Origin: Enterococcus mundtii
Lineage (GTDB): Bacteria; Bacillota; Bacilli; Lactobacillales; Enterococcaceae
Reading direction: 5' to 3'
DNA length: 64,000 nt
NCBI RefSeq assembly: GCF_013394305.1
Contig: NZ_AP019810.1
Span: 1,178,001-1,242,000, forward strand
Shown: positions 25,982-34,380 of the stretch, piece by piece
Layout: each line of letters begins with the position of its first letter
How positions within the stretch are numbered: the first letter of the stretch is position 1
Translations under genes and position numbers: made by a program
Notes under the pieces: model-generated
What the model saw: only the letters and a program-made list of their open reading frames with translations
Database searches by the model: none
What the model was told of the DNA's origin: nothing

Positions 25982-26015
25982 TCATCTCCCCTTCTTTCGT
26001 AACAGCACAGCGGGC

Positions 26016-26204
26016 TTAAATGCCCACTGCTTTTCGAACAGAATCTTCTACTCTTCTAGATAACTCTTTTGAATGGCTAGTAAGGATAACAGGTCTAGGA
26101 TGATCCTTTTTAGTGAATTTCCTATGTGAGCCCTTCCCACCTTTCACTTCAACAAAGCCAGCATCTTTCAGTAGCTTTTCTGCTTCTCTGATTGTCATGG
26201 GCAT
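26016..26204 (-). CDS. hicA: HicA-family mRNA interferase toxin
   Basis: This 62-aa double-stranded-RNA-binding-like protein has the catalytic histidine in GGKGSHRKF (residue 27) and the basic C-terminal helix typical of HicA. Such toxins cleave mRNA and tmRNA without ribosomes. GAGGT lies 7 bases before the ATG at 26204. It is the first gene of a two-gene operon with hicB under the operator at 26228-26256. Confidence 0.92.
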   Translation of the reverse strand: MPMTIREAEKLLKDAGFVEVKGGKGSHRKFTKKDHPRPVILTSHSKELSRRVEDSVRKAVGI

Positions 26205-26227
26205 TGCACATACCTCTTGACTATTAT

Positions 26228-26256
26228 ATAATAATACGTACTGGGCGTACTGTAAA
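26228..26256 (-). promoter_or_regulatory. hicAB promoter and palindromic operator
   Basis: On the minus strand TTTACA (26251-26256), 17 bp and TATTAT (26228-26233) form the promoter. The spacer holds a dyad of two GTAC cores (26235-26254; TACnGTAC-n5-GTACnTA), also readable as a direct repeat of CAGTACG. It is a likely site for HicB autorepression. Confidence 0.65.
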
Positions 26257-26640
26257 GTTGCAAACTATAGCTTCAACGAAAATAAAAATTCTCTTAAATT
26301 ATTTTTAAAGTGAGCACATCCTATTATGTAATACTAGTCAATATCTATAATTTCAACTTGTTATTTCCCATGTCGTCTTCTTCAAAGTTACGAAAAACGC
26401 CAGAAATTTTTTTAATAATAATTCTTATGACATTCTGCATTCCTAATCGCAGCACACGAATAAAAATACTTTGTGTTTAATTGTATATTTAAAATAAGTG
26501 GGGTGGGAGAATCAGCAATGTTAAAATGAAAAATAAACTAGATTGCATAGTAGTTTGTTTATGCACTATTCATATTAGCAGATCGAATCACATTTTTTTG
26601 GTTTCCAATTAATATGAAAGGCTAGTTATTCATTGAAATT
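26257..26640. other. AT-rich intergenic region
   Basis: Between the hicAB promoter and the Fst-like locus I see no gene, no repeat and no strong hairpin. Base composition is AT-rich. It may be remnant accessory DNA. Confidence 0.5.
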
Positions 26641-26660
26641 AATATTATTTATGATATAAT

Positions 26661-26730
26661 TTAGCTACAAAGAAGAATTCTCATAGCTATAATCAAAAAC
26701 CACTAGCGTGCAGGCTAGTGGTTTTCTTTT
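26661..26730 (+). ncRNA. RNA II-like antisense RNA of the Fst-type par locus
   Basis: TTGAAA, a 16-bp spacer and the extended -10 TGATATAAT form a very strong promoter ending at 26660. The RNA runs into the two-way terminator ACCACTAGC/GCTAGTGGT. It contains TCATAGCTATAA (26681-26692), which recurs in the same orientation at 26856-26867 over the toxin start codon. Since the toxin mRNA is made from the other strand, the two RNAs are complementary there. This is the direct-repeat pairing scheme of the pAD1 par system. Confidence 0.75.
26697..26726. terminator. Two-way terminator shared by Fst-like toxin mRNA and antisense RNA
   Basis: AAAACCACTAGC and GCTAGTGGTTTT form a 12-bp stem around a 6-base loop, with A/T runs on both sides. 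Both converging transcripts of the par-like locus end here. Confidence 0.88.
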
Positions 26731-26745
26731 ACGTTTCTATACGAA

Positions 26746-26859
26746 TTAACGGGTAGGCTTACTGTCTTTTTTGGCAATTTTACAATCAAGCCATTGACAG
26801 AAGTAGTGTGCAGCTACCTCTGCTATGATTGCAAAAGTAAAATCAAGAAGAAACTTCAT
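26746..26859 (-). CDS. Fst-family type I toxin peptide
   Basis: This 37-aa peptide begins MKFLLDFTFAIIAEVAAH, has one membrane helix, a WLD motif after it (CQWLDCKI) and a charged tail, KKDSKPTR. That is the Fst/Ldr pattern of membrane-acting toxins that secure plasmids or chromosomal islands. GGAGGAGG lies 8 bases before the ATG. The 5' leader contains CCCC that can pair with the GGGG next to the ribosome-binding site, as in Fst where a 5' helix hides it. An extended -10, TGGTATAAT (26914-26919 for TATAAT), is the toxin promoter. Confidence 0.8.
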   Translation of the reverse strand: MKFLLDFTFAIIAEVAAHYFCQWLDCKIAKKDSKPTR

Positions 26860-26937
26860 AGCTATAACCTCCTCCCCTTGCCAGAATAGGCCGGGGTAGC
26901 AGACAGCACAATTATTATACCATAACTGAAAATACAA

Positions 26938-27184
26938 ATTTTAGTGTTGCCACTGATAGTTTTAGTGTCATTATTCTACAAGTGGCTACCGAAGTAAGAG
27001 AAAAAAACTACACTTTTTAACTTTTTTCAAAATAAGTGTTGCCATTTCAATTTTATGAACTCCAGGTTGTAGCATTTCCTCTGAAAATCCATCCCTTTCA
27101 AATGTAGTACCGTCTTTTGATTAAAAGGCTAGAGAAATTAATTCGAAGATATCCTCTTTAATGATTTGATCAATTTCCAAGTAT
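26938..27184. other. Non-coding or decayed sequence after the Fst-like locus
   Basis: No intact gene. On the minus strand short coding-like stretches (for example EEDIFELISLAF after a frameshift) suggest the end of the same decayed region as 27185-28050. Confidence 0.35.
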
Positions 27185-28050
27185 TTAATAAGTATCTCTC
27201 CTTGTTTTGGAGGTTCGTTCGCCGGCTTCAAGACAATTCAATTGCACAGACAGATTGCTAACGGAACTGTCGTTAGATGCGCCGATTCTATTATTATGTG
27301 TTGAGACAAAAACAGGAATACGTTTAGAAATATCTTGTAGGACAGTATTTATTCTGTTGTTTAAAAACATATTATCAAAAGAAGACTCAGGCTCATCAAT
27401 AAGAAGTAGATCCTATTTGAGTGAATCTTCTATTTTTCTGTGAAAATTATATTCTGCTCGTTGCTCCCCAGAAACGGGATTCAGCTCTTTGTTTAATATG
27501 TCAATTTGCATTTTAACAAAGTATTTTACAAAGTCAGCATGCTCTAAAATATCTTTATTTTTTAAGCTTGTAGGTAGTCAAATGGTTGATCATAAAATTT
27601 AAAGACTTCAATAAAGGAAGTTCGCTTTTTGATTTTCTAATTGTAAAATCGTAAACTTCGGTTTCGTTCAATATCTTATCTTTTTGTAGTTCTTTGGTTA
27701 TGTTATTGCACTCATTTATCATTTTTGTATCAATCAATTATTGTCACTTGTTTTAAGATATCTTCTTGCATATGTTTAGCAACCAAGCTAGGAGGAATTT
27801 TTTCTAACCCGTCTTGAACAGGTACATAGTCAAGGAAATTACCAATCGTCGTTAGGCCTACATCATCACTAGCCAATTCTACTAATCCAATTTGAATTGC
27901 ATTGTGGCTATCTAAGATCAGGTAAGTGCTTCATATGATCATACTTCATAAATCTTATGAAAGAAGACGCCTTTTGTCTGTTGAAATATCGATAGCATAA
28001 ATGATTATTTTCAATTCCTTAATCGCAACAATCATTTCTGGTATTCTAGC
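27185..28050 (-). pseudogene. Decayed PHP-domain/SMC-like ATPase gene
   Basis: Pieces of one protein can be read on the minus strand in changing frames. In order: IIYAIDIST and LILDSHNAIQIG (a DSH motif as in PHP metal-dependent domains), FYDQPFDYL, KNKDILEHADFVKYFVKM, an ABC-type signature region NPVSGEQRAEYNF, an in-frame TAG, then Walker B LLLIDEPESSFDN and the tail NCLEAGE. At least three frameshifts and one stop interrupt it, and part between the Walker B region and the tail seems deleted. The order fits PHP-associated ATPases (TrlF-like), which occur in accessory and possibly defence loci. It cannot make a functional protein. Confidence 0.6.
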
Positions 28051-28062
28051 GACAAGAAGATC

Positions 28063-28104
28063 AAAAAAACACAGCGATAACCATTCAGTTATCCACTGTG
28101 TTTT
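28063..28104 (-). terminator. Terminator after the YitT-family gene
   Basis: AAAACACAG...ATAAC (from 28066) pairs with GTTAT...CTGTGTTTT (to 28104); on the minus strand it continues into seven T. Confidence 0.9.
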
Positions 28105-28125
28105 ATCTAACTAGTTTACTAAAAT

Positions 28126-29001
28126 CTAAATCCCATCTTCATAAAAACGTCCGAGAATTTGAACATTTTCCGCAATACTGACAAATGCTTGCGGGTCAGA
28201 AGATTTCATTGCTTCACGTAACAAAGGAAGCTCATAGCGAGTAACGATCGTCATTAAGACTGTTTGTTTATCGTGCTTGTACGCACCTTCTGCTTCATTG
28301 ATGATCGTGATCCCACGACGCATACATTTTTGGATGGCTTCGATCACTGCTTCAGGATGTTTAGTCACGATCATGACTTGCATCTTTTTTTGTTTCGTAT
28401 AGACGACATCCGTCACTTTACCACTCACAAAAATCGACAAAGCACTATAAAACATATACTGCCAGCCGAAGAGCAAGCCCGCTACGAAAACAATCAGTGC
28501 ATTGAAATAAATGGAAATCGAACCGATGGATCGACCTGTTTTTTTACGGATCGTAATACTCACGATATCTAATCCGCCAGAAGACAAACCATTTTTTAAT
28601 GCTAAACCAATACCAACCCCATTGACGGCACCACCGAATATCGCACAAATGATCGGATCAGTCGAAAGAATCGTTTGTGGCAAAAGATGGATACTAAGCG
28701 AGGTTAATGTCACAGTGATAAATGTAAAAATCGTAAATTTCTTTCCAAGTTTAAACCAAGCTAAAAAAAATAACGGGATATTCAATAAATATAATGTGGT
28801 TGAAACAGGGATTTCAAAACCAATCACTGATTTAGAAAGGGTCGTTAAGATTTGTGCAAGACCGGTTATCCCACTTGAATAGATGTTTCCTGGTTGATAA
28901 AAAAAGTTCAATGCAACTGAAGCAATCAGAGCATAGACGATCGACACCGAAAGTTTGGTCGTATAATCATGATACGCCCAATTTTCGAAAGTTTTTTTCA
29001 T
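28126..29001 (-). CDS. YitT-family membrane protein (DUF161 plus DUF2179)
   Basis: This 291-aa protein has five or six hydrophobic segments in the first 210 residues (YitT/DUF161) and a soluble C-terminal DUF2179 domain (KKMQVMIVTKHPEAVIEAI). The family is very common in Firmicutes, but its transport substrate is not established. The start at 29001 follows GAGG by 8 bases. It stands alone between the decayed island and aspS. Confidence 0.88.
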   Translation of the reverse strand: MKKTFENWAYHDYTTKLSVSIVYALIASVALNFFYQPGNIYSSGITGLAQILTTLSKSVIGFEIPVSTTLYLLNIPLFFLAWFKLGKKFTIFTFITVTLTSLSIHLLPQTILSTDPIICAIFGGAVNGVGIGLALKNGLSSGGLDIVSITIRKKTGRSIGSISIYFNALIVFVAGLLFGWQYMFYSALSIFVSGKVTDVVYTKQKKMQVMIVTKHPEAVIEAIQKCMRRGITIINEAEGAYKHDKQTVLMTIVTRYELPLLREAMKSSDPQAFVSIAENVQILGRFYEDGI

Positions 29002-29103
29002 GAAAAAAGCCTCGCTTTATCTGGTATGCCCTTATTATATGATCTTTTAGAATATAATCAAGAGACTTCTTTGAAAAAAAGATTGGAAATTCCAATATAA
29101 GAG

Positions 29104-29171
29104 AAAAAAAGGTTGCTCCAGTGTCACTAGCACGAATCAATCGCGACTTATCAGTGACTCCTTCACAACCT
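29104..29171 (-). terminator. Terminator after aspS
   Basis: AGGTTG (29110-29115) pairs with CAACCT (29166-29171), with an inner GTCACT/AGTGAC stem, followed on the minus strand by seven T. Confidence 0.8.
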
Positions 29172-29208
29172 TGGTATTCCTATGAAAATAACTTCTCTTT
29201 CTTATTTG

Positions 29209-30975
29209 TTATTCAACATCTGTAACATCGATGTTCAATTCAAATAATTGAAGATCAGAAACAGTACTTGGCGCATCACTCATGACATCAGCTGCTTTAC
29301 CATTTTTAGGGAAAGCAATCACTTCACGAATGTTTTCTTCACCTGCAAGCAACATCACAAAGCGATCAAGTCCCAAGGCAATTCCTCCATGTGGTGGGAA
29401 GCCATAGTCTAATGCACTTAATAAGAAACCAAATTGCTCTTCCATTTCTTCTTCAGAAAAGCCTAGTGTTTTTAATACTTTTTCTTGTAATTCTCTTGTA
29501 TGGATACGTAACGATCCCCCACCTAATTCATAGCCGTTCAAGACGATGTCATACGCTTCTGCGTAGACTTTTGCCGGATCAGTTTCCAATAACTCGACAT
29601 CGGATGCTTTAGGCATCGTAAACGGATGATGCGCGGAAACATAGCGGCCTTCTTCTGCTGAATATTCAAATTGTGGCCATTCTGTCACCCATAAGAAATT
29701 GAATTTTGATTCGTCGATCAAGTCTAATTCTTTTCCTAAGCGAGAACGAATCGCTCCAAGAGTGGCTGCAACGATTTCTTCTTTGTCTGCACCAAACAAT
29801 AAAATATCTCCAACTTCAGCGTTTGTTGCTTGGATCAATGCTTCAGATGCCTCGCCCATAAATTTCGCAATAGGCCCTTTCAAGCCATCTTCTTCTACTT
29901 TTAACCAAGCTAGTCCTTTTGCGCCAAACTGAGTGGCATATTGTCCAAGATTATCTAAATCTTTACGTGAATACTTGCTTGCTGCATTTTTCGCATTCAG
30001 CGCTTTGACCACTCCGCCATTTTCAAGTGCCATTTGGAAGACTTTAAATTCAACGTCTTTCACAACCGTGCTCAAGTCGATCAATTCCATGTCAAAACGT
30101 GTATCAGGTTTGTCACTTCCATAACGGCTCATTGCTTCATCATATGTCATACGAGGGAATGGTAAAGTGACTTCGATACCACGTACCTCTTTCATCACTT
30201 TAGCAATCAATCCTTCTGTATAGGTTTGGATTTCTTCAGCGGTCAAGAAAGTCGTTTCAATATCGACTTGTGTAAATTCTGGTTGACGGTCGCCACGTAA
30301 ATCTTCATCACGGAAACAACGAACGATTTGATAGTAACGATCAAATCCAGCATTCATCAATAATTGTTTGAACAACTGTGGTGACTGTGGTAAAGCATAG
30401 AAATGCCCTGCATGGATACGAGAAGGTACTAAGTAATCTCTCGCGCCTTCTGGTGTTGATTTGCCCAAATAAGGTGTTTCAATATCCAAGAAATCATGGT
30501 CATCCAAGTAATGACGGATTGCTTTCGTTGTGTCGTTGCGCAATTTGATATTGTTCGTCATTTTTGGACGACGTAAATCAAGATAACGATACTTCAAACG
30601 AATCTCATCACTGATCGTTTGTTCATCCTCAATCAAGAAAGGTGGTGTTTTGGCTTGATTCAAGATAATGATTTCATCCGCGATGATCTCAAATTCACCC
30701 GTTGCCATTTTAGGATTGATTGCCAATTCATCCCGATTTTTTACTGTACCTGTCACTTCAATGACATATTCACTACGGCATTTATCTGCGATTTCCCATG
30801 CTTCTTTATTGATTTCTGGATTAAAGACAAGTTGAACGATCCCTTCACGATCACGTAAATCGATAAAGATCACGCCACCTAAGTCACGTCTTTTTTGTAC
30901 CCAACCTTTTAATGTAACTGTTTGTCCTAACTGCTTTTCTGAAACCAGTCCACAGTAAACTGTTCGTTGTGCCAT
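29209..30975 (-). CDS. aspS: Aspartate-tRNA ligase
   Basis: This 588-aa class II synthetase charges tRNA(Asp). It has an N-terminal OB-fold anticodon-binding domain (residues 1-105), motif 2 ([17 protein letters not shown]), the bacterial GAD insertion domain (about 290-420) and motif 3 ([13 protein letters not shown]). Two ATGs are adjacent (30978 and 30975); the second sits 7 bases from GGAGG and overlaps the hisS stop as TGATG, so I chose it. It is second in the hisS-aspS operon under the T-box leader. Confidence 0.97.
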   Translation of the reverse strand: MAQRTVYCGLVSEKQLGQTVTLKGWVQKRRDLGGVIFIDLRDREGIVQLVFNPEINKEAWEIADKCRSEYVIEVTGTVKNRDELAINPKMATGEFEIIADEIIILNQAKTPPFLIEDEQTISDEIRLKYRYLDLRRPKMTNNIKLRNDTTKAIRHYLDDHDFLDIETPYLGKSTPEGARDYLVPSRIHAGHFYALPQSPQLFKQLLMNAGFDRYYQIVRCFRDEDLRGDRQPEFTQVDIETTFLTAEEIQTYTEGLIAKVMKEVRGIEVTLPFPRMTYDEAMSRYGSDKPDTRFDMELIDLSTVVKDVEFKVFQMALENGGVVKALNAKNAASKYSRKDLDNLGQYATQFGAKGLAWLKVEEDGLKGPIAKFMGEASEALIQATNAEVGDILLFGADKEEIVAATLGAIRSRLGKELDLIDESKFNFLWVTEWPQFEYSAEEGRYVSAHHPFTMPKASDVELLETDPAKVYAEAYDIVLNGYELGGGSLRIHTRELQEKVLKTLGFSEEEMEEQFGFLLSALDYGFPPHGGIALGLDRFVMLLAGEENIREVIAFPKNGKAADVMSDAPSTVSDLQLFELNIDVTDVE

Positions 30976-32282
30976 CATTTTTCCTCCTGTTCAGTAGATA
31001 ATGTCATTTCATCATAGACTTTATCAAAGTGTTCATAAATATCTTCTAGTGCAAAGCTTTTCTCTGTACGATTAGCCATTGATTTGACGTTGATCGTTTG
31101 ATTTGCTAGTTCATCCGCACCAATCACCAAGACCAACTTCGCATCGGCTTTGTCTGCTGTCTTAAATTGTGCTTTGGCTTTACGTCCCATAAAATCACGA
31201 TCTGCGGAAAAACCAAAATCACGGATTGCTTGAACGATTTTCAACGCTTCGATATTTGTTTCTTCGCCTAGTGCCACCACATAGGCATCTAATGTATTCA
31301 TTACAGGGACAGCTACTTCTTCTGCCTCCATCGTTAATAAAATACGTTCGATCCCCATCGCAAAACCAAATCCTGGTGTCGCTGGTCCGCCTAGTTCTTC
31401 GACCAAGTTGTCATAACGGCCACCCGCACAAATCGTTGCTTGTGCGCCCATTTTAGGTGCGTCACTCATCACTTCAAAAATCGTATGCGTATAATAATCT
31501 AACCCACGAACCATATTGCTGTCGATTTCATAAGGTACATCTAACGCATCCAACATGGCAATCACTGTATCAAAATGTGCTTTTGCTGTTTCACTTAAAT
31601 AATCTAAGATTGAAGGCGCTTCTGCTACGAATTTTTGATCACGTTTGTCTTTACTATCCAATACACGCAATGGATTTTCATGTAAACGACGTTGTGAATC
31701 TTCGCTTAATTCTGCTTCAAACGGTACAAGGTAATCGATCAACGCTTGACGATACGCTTGTCGCGTTTCTTGATCACCTAAAGAGTTGATCACTAAACGG
31801 ATTTGACTGATTCCTAATTGTTTGAAGAAGTCTAATGCCATCACCATGCTTTCAACATCCGTCGCAGGATTGTCTGAGCCAAATGCTTCGACACCGATTT
31901 GATGGAATTGACGTAAACGACCTTTTTGCGGGCGCTCATAACGAAACATTGGTCCCATATAAAATGTTTTGTAAGGTTTTGTATATTCTGGTCCAAATAA
32001 TTTATTCTCAACAAATGAACGAACGATTGGTGCAGTTCCTTCTGGACGAAGCGTAACATGACGCTCGCCTTTGTCATAAAAATCATACATTTCTTTTGAA
32101 ACGATATCAGTCGTATCCCCTACACTACGAGCAATCACTTCATAATGCTCAAAAATCGGCGTGCGGATCTCATTATATTGATAATCTTTAAATAATAAAC
32201 GGGCAGTTTCTTCAACAAATTGCCATTTTTCAGATTCTCCAGGTAAAATATCATTTGTTCCTTTTGGTCTTTGGAAGCTCAT
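30975..32282 (-). CDS. hisS: Histidine-tRNA ligase
   Basis: This 435-aa class II synthetase charges tRNA(His). Motif 2 ([11 protein letters not shown]), the histidine-specific boxes ([11 protein letters not shown] near 265) and the C-terminal anticodon-binding domain are present. The start [15 protein letters not shown] is canonical, with AAAGGAGAG upstream. It is the first gene after the T-box leader and overlaps aspS by one base. Confidence 0.97.
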   Translation of the reverse strand: MSFQRPKGTNDILPGESEKWQFVEETARLLFKDYQYNEIRTPIFEHYEVIARSVGDTTDIVSKEMYDFYDKGERHVTLRPEGTAPIVRSFVENKLFGPEYTKPYKTFYMGPMFRYERPQKGRLRQFHQIGVEAFGSDNPATDVESMVMALDFFKQLGISQIRLVINSLGDQETRQAYRQALIDYLVPFEAELSEDSQRRLHENPLRVLDSKDKRDQKFVAEAPSILDYLSETAKAHFDTVIAMLDALDVPYEIDSNMVRGLDYYTHTIFEVMSDAPKMGAQATICAGGRYDNLVEELGGPATPGFGFAMGIERILLTMEAEEVAVPVMNTLDAYVVALGEETNIEALKIVQAIRDFGFSADRDFMGRKAKAQFKTADKADAKLVLVIGADELANQTINVKSMANRTEKSFALEDIYEHFDKVYDEMTLSTEQEEK

Positions 32283-32319
32283 CTTTTTCTCTCCTTTTCT
32301 TCACGCTATGTAATCAATG

Positions 32320-32560
32320 CAAACAAAAAACACCCTTGTTCGCCATGAACAAGGGTGAATGATTATTTCATACACGGTACCACCTATATTTGAAAGATTG
32401 CTCTTTCCTCTCACGATTAACGCTCGTTTACGGGACGGCTTTGCACGCGTCCATCTCCAGAGTGTCTTTCAGAAACTACTTGTTTTAGATCGCTCTCAGC
32501 CACGACGATCCTCTCTTATAAAGCATTTAGTTACTTACTCGCTCTTTCATCGATATTTAG
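32320..32560 (-). promoter_or_regulatory. T-box riboswitch leader of hisS-aspS
   Basis: The conserved T-box AGGTGGTACC lies at 32376-32385 and is followed by the terminator CACCCTTGTTC/GAACAAGGGTG (32331-32341, 32347-32357) with a T-run. Upstream are the Stem I elements AGAGGATCG and GGCTGAGAG and the specifier region GAAAGACACTC. The specifier reads GAC (Asp, 32464-32466) and, shifted by two bases, CAC (His, 32462-32464). The leader reads through when uncharged tRNA pairs with specifier and T-box. Confidence 0.92.
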
Positions 32561-32566
32561 ATATTA

Positions 32567-32594
32567 ATTATAACCTACTAAAAACACAGCGCAA
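32567..32594 (-). promoter_or_regulatory. Promoter of the hisS-aspS T-box leader
   Basis: TTGCGC (32589-32594), 16 bp and TATAAT (32567-32572) on the minus strand; transcription should start near 32560. Confidence 0.65.
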
Positions 32595-32689
32595 AGTCAA
32601 GTAGATTCTTATTGATTTCTTTTTCAAAGTCATTTTGATTTAGCTTTTTTTCTTTTTGATTTAGACTAAATAAAAAAGGAGGTAAAAAA

Positions 32690-33640
32690 ATGTCAGAAGT
32701 AAAAATTGGTCATTCTCAAGTATATGCCGAAGCAATCGGCTTAGGTGCAAATGCCGTCGGAGGGCACAATCTTTTTTCAGGATTAGCGGATGAAACTGGA
32801 AAAGGAGTCGTCAGAGCTGCCTTAGATAATGGCTTGAACCTTATTGATACTGCTTATATTTATGGCGAAGGTCGTTCGGAACAATTGATTGGAGAAGTCT
32901 TGCAAGAACCGGCTTATGATCGTTCCCGTATTATTATTGCCACCAAAGCAGCACATCTTCCAGATCAACCGAAAAAATTTGATAACTCTCCTGAATTTTT
33001 GAAGAAATCAGTCGATGAAGCGTTAGAACGTCTGCAAACAGATTATATCGATATTTTTTATATCCATTTTCCAGATGAAGCAACACCTAAAAATGAAGCA
33101 GTTGCCGCTTTACACGAACTAAAAGAAGCAGGGAAGATCCGTGCTATCGGTGTGTCTAATTTCACTTTAGAGCAATTGAAAGAAGCCAACCAAGACGGCT
33201 ATGTCGATATCGTACAAGATCAATTCAGTTTGATCCATCGCACAGCGGAAAAAGAATTATTCCCTTACCTCGAAGCTAACGAGATTGGTTTTGTGCCTTA
33301 TTTCCCACTTGCTTCAGGTTTATTGACTGGCAAGTATGATCTAGAAAGTCCAAAACATTTTTCTGAAGATGATCCTAGAAAGAACAAACCAAACTTTCAA
33401 GGTGAACGATATGAACAAATCATCACAGCGGTCGATCAACTCAAACCGCTTGCTGAAAAGTACCAAGCAACTACTGCTCAATTAGTCTTAGCTTGGTATA
33501 TCGCGCACCCGCGGATTTCATTTGTCATTCCTGGCGCAAAGAAACCCGAACAAGTCGCAGACAATGCCAAAGCTTTGGATATTCATTTATCTTTAGAAGA
33601 TGCCCAAACAATCGATCAGTTATTCCGAGAGTTTAAATAA
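32690..33640 (+). CDS. Aldo/keto reductase
   Basis: This 316-aa TIM-barrel oxidoreductase reduces carbonyls with NADPH. The catalytic tetrad is visible: Asp and Tyr in LIDTAYIYGEG (residues 50-60), Lys in IIIATKAA (about 84) and His in IDIFYIHFPD (about 124). The C-terminal NADP-binding loop (VIPGAKKPEQV) is present. AAAGGAGGT lies 7 bases before the ATG. It is monocistronic and ends at a strong terminator. The physiological substrate is unknown. Confidence 0.92.
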   Translation: MSEVKIGHSQVYAEAIGLGANAVGGHNLFSGLADETGKGVVRAALDNGLNLIDTAYIYGEGRSEQLIGEVLQEPAYDRSRIIIATKAAHLPDQPKKFDNSPEFLKKSVDEALERLQTDYIDIFYIHFPDEATPKNEAVAALHELKEAGKIRAIGVSNFTLEQLKEANQDGYVDIVQDQFSLIHRTAEKELFPYLEANEIGFVPYFPLASGLLTGKYDLESPKHFSEDDPRKNKPNFQGERYEQIITAVDQLKPLAEKYQATTAQLVLAWYIAHPRISFVIPGAKKPEQVADNAKALDIHLSLEDAQTIDQLFREFK

Positions 33641-33645
33641 TACTC

Positions 33646-33687
33646 AAAAACAGCCACATCAAGAAAATGATGTAGCTGTTTTTTTAT
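33646..33687 (+). terminator. Terminator after the aldo/keto reductase
   Basis: AAAAACAGC and ACATC pair with GATGT and GCTGTTTTT, followed by further T; two-way, since A-runs lie on the other side. Confidence 0.88.
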
Positions 33688-33797
33688 AAATGATACAGTA
33701 AGCCTCGACTATTTGAATAGGGCTAAAATTGGTTGAAAGAAGTTAATTTTTGGTTGAATAACTTCCATTCAAATTAATCAAATCTATACATAAAACA

Positions 33798-34070
33798 CTA
33801 TTTATAGATGTCATTTCGATGACCAATTTGTACGATCAAAATCGTTATCACTTCATCATCTATATCTGCAATGATCCGATAATTCCCCACTCTATAACGC
33901 CATTCGCCACTCCTATTCGCTACTAACCCTTTACCATATTGTCTGGGGTTATCTGTATTGATAAGATTTTTTTCTATCCATGATAGTATCAAAGAAGCTT
34001 GAAATTTATCCATTTTTTTCAATGCTTTTTGTGCACCTTTTTCATAACGGACAAGATATTGCTTCCTCAT
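33798..34070 (-). CDS. RelE/ParE-family toxin
   Basis: This 90-aa protein has the RelE fold sequence pattern: YLVRYEKGAQKALKKMD at the N-terminus, the basic patch GEWRYRVGNYRIIADID (residues 55-71) and a C-terminal HRNDIYK, where the RelE catalytic residues are expected (Arg, Arg, Tyr). It should cleave mRNA in the ribosomal A site. It overlaps the antitoxin gene by 4 bp. Confidence 0.9.
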   Translation of the reverse strand: MRKQYLVRYEKGAQKALKKMDKFQASLILSWIEKNLINTDNPRQYGKGLVANRSGEWRYRVGNYRIIADIDDEVITILIVQIGHRNDIYK

Positions 34071-34288
34071 AATCCTAGTTCTCTTTTCATTTCTTCATGC
34101 GAGATACTTTCATCAAGACTCTTATGATCTTTCATCGCTTTATTATAGATATCCATATCAATCTGATCTTCTAGCGTTTCTAATAAAGTTGTCCTTGCCA
34201 ATTCTGAAACGGTCATTCCATTCAAATCAGCCATTGCTAACATAAATGCTTTTTCTTCGTCTGATACACGAAACGTAATATTACTCAT
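34067..34288 (-). CDS. RelB/DUF6290-type antitoxin
   Basis: This 73-aa ribbon-helix-helix protein (MSNITFRVSDEEKAFMLAMA) has an N-terminal beta strand for operator binding and an acidic C-terminal tail for toxin binding. It is the first gene of the operon, with ATGA-type overlap to the toxin, and lies under a large palindromic operator. The pair is a standard type II module. Confidence 0.88.
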   Translation of the reverse strand: MSNITFRVSDEEKAFMLAMADLNGMTVSELARTTLLETLEDQIDMDIYNKAMKDHKSLDESISHEEMKRELGL

Positions 34289-34302
34289 ACCTTGACACCT
34301 CC

Positions 34303-34357
34303 TGTATACATTTGTATTACATATCTATATCGTAATACAAATGTATACAACTGTCAA
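34303..34357 (-). promoter_or_regulatory. relBE-like promoter with 18-bp inverted-repeat operator
   Basis: Perfect 18-bp arms (34303-34320 and 34332-34349) flank an 11-bp centre. Each arm holds TGTATACA, itself a palindrome. The promoter on the minus strand is TTGACA (34352-34357), 17 bp and TACGAT (34329-34334), so the operator covers the spacer, the -10 and the start site. Two antitoxin dimers or toxin-antitoxin complexes could bind. Confidence 0.75.
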
Positions 34358-34380
34358 TAAAATACTGTATTGCCCCCACG

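Noticed and set aside
27207-27443. Plus-strand 78-aa frame in the decayed region
   Set aside because: It is antisense to the Walker B part of the ATPase relic.
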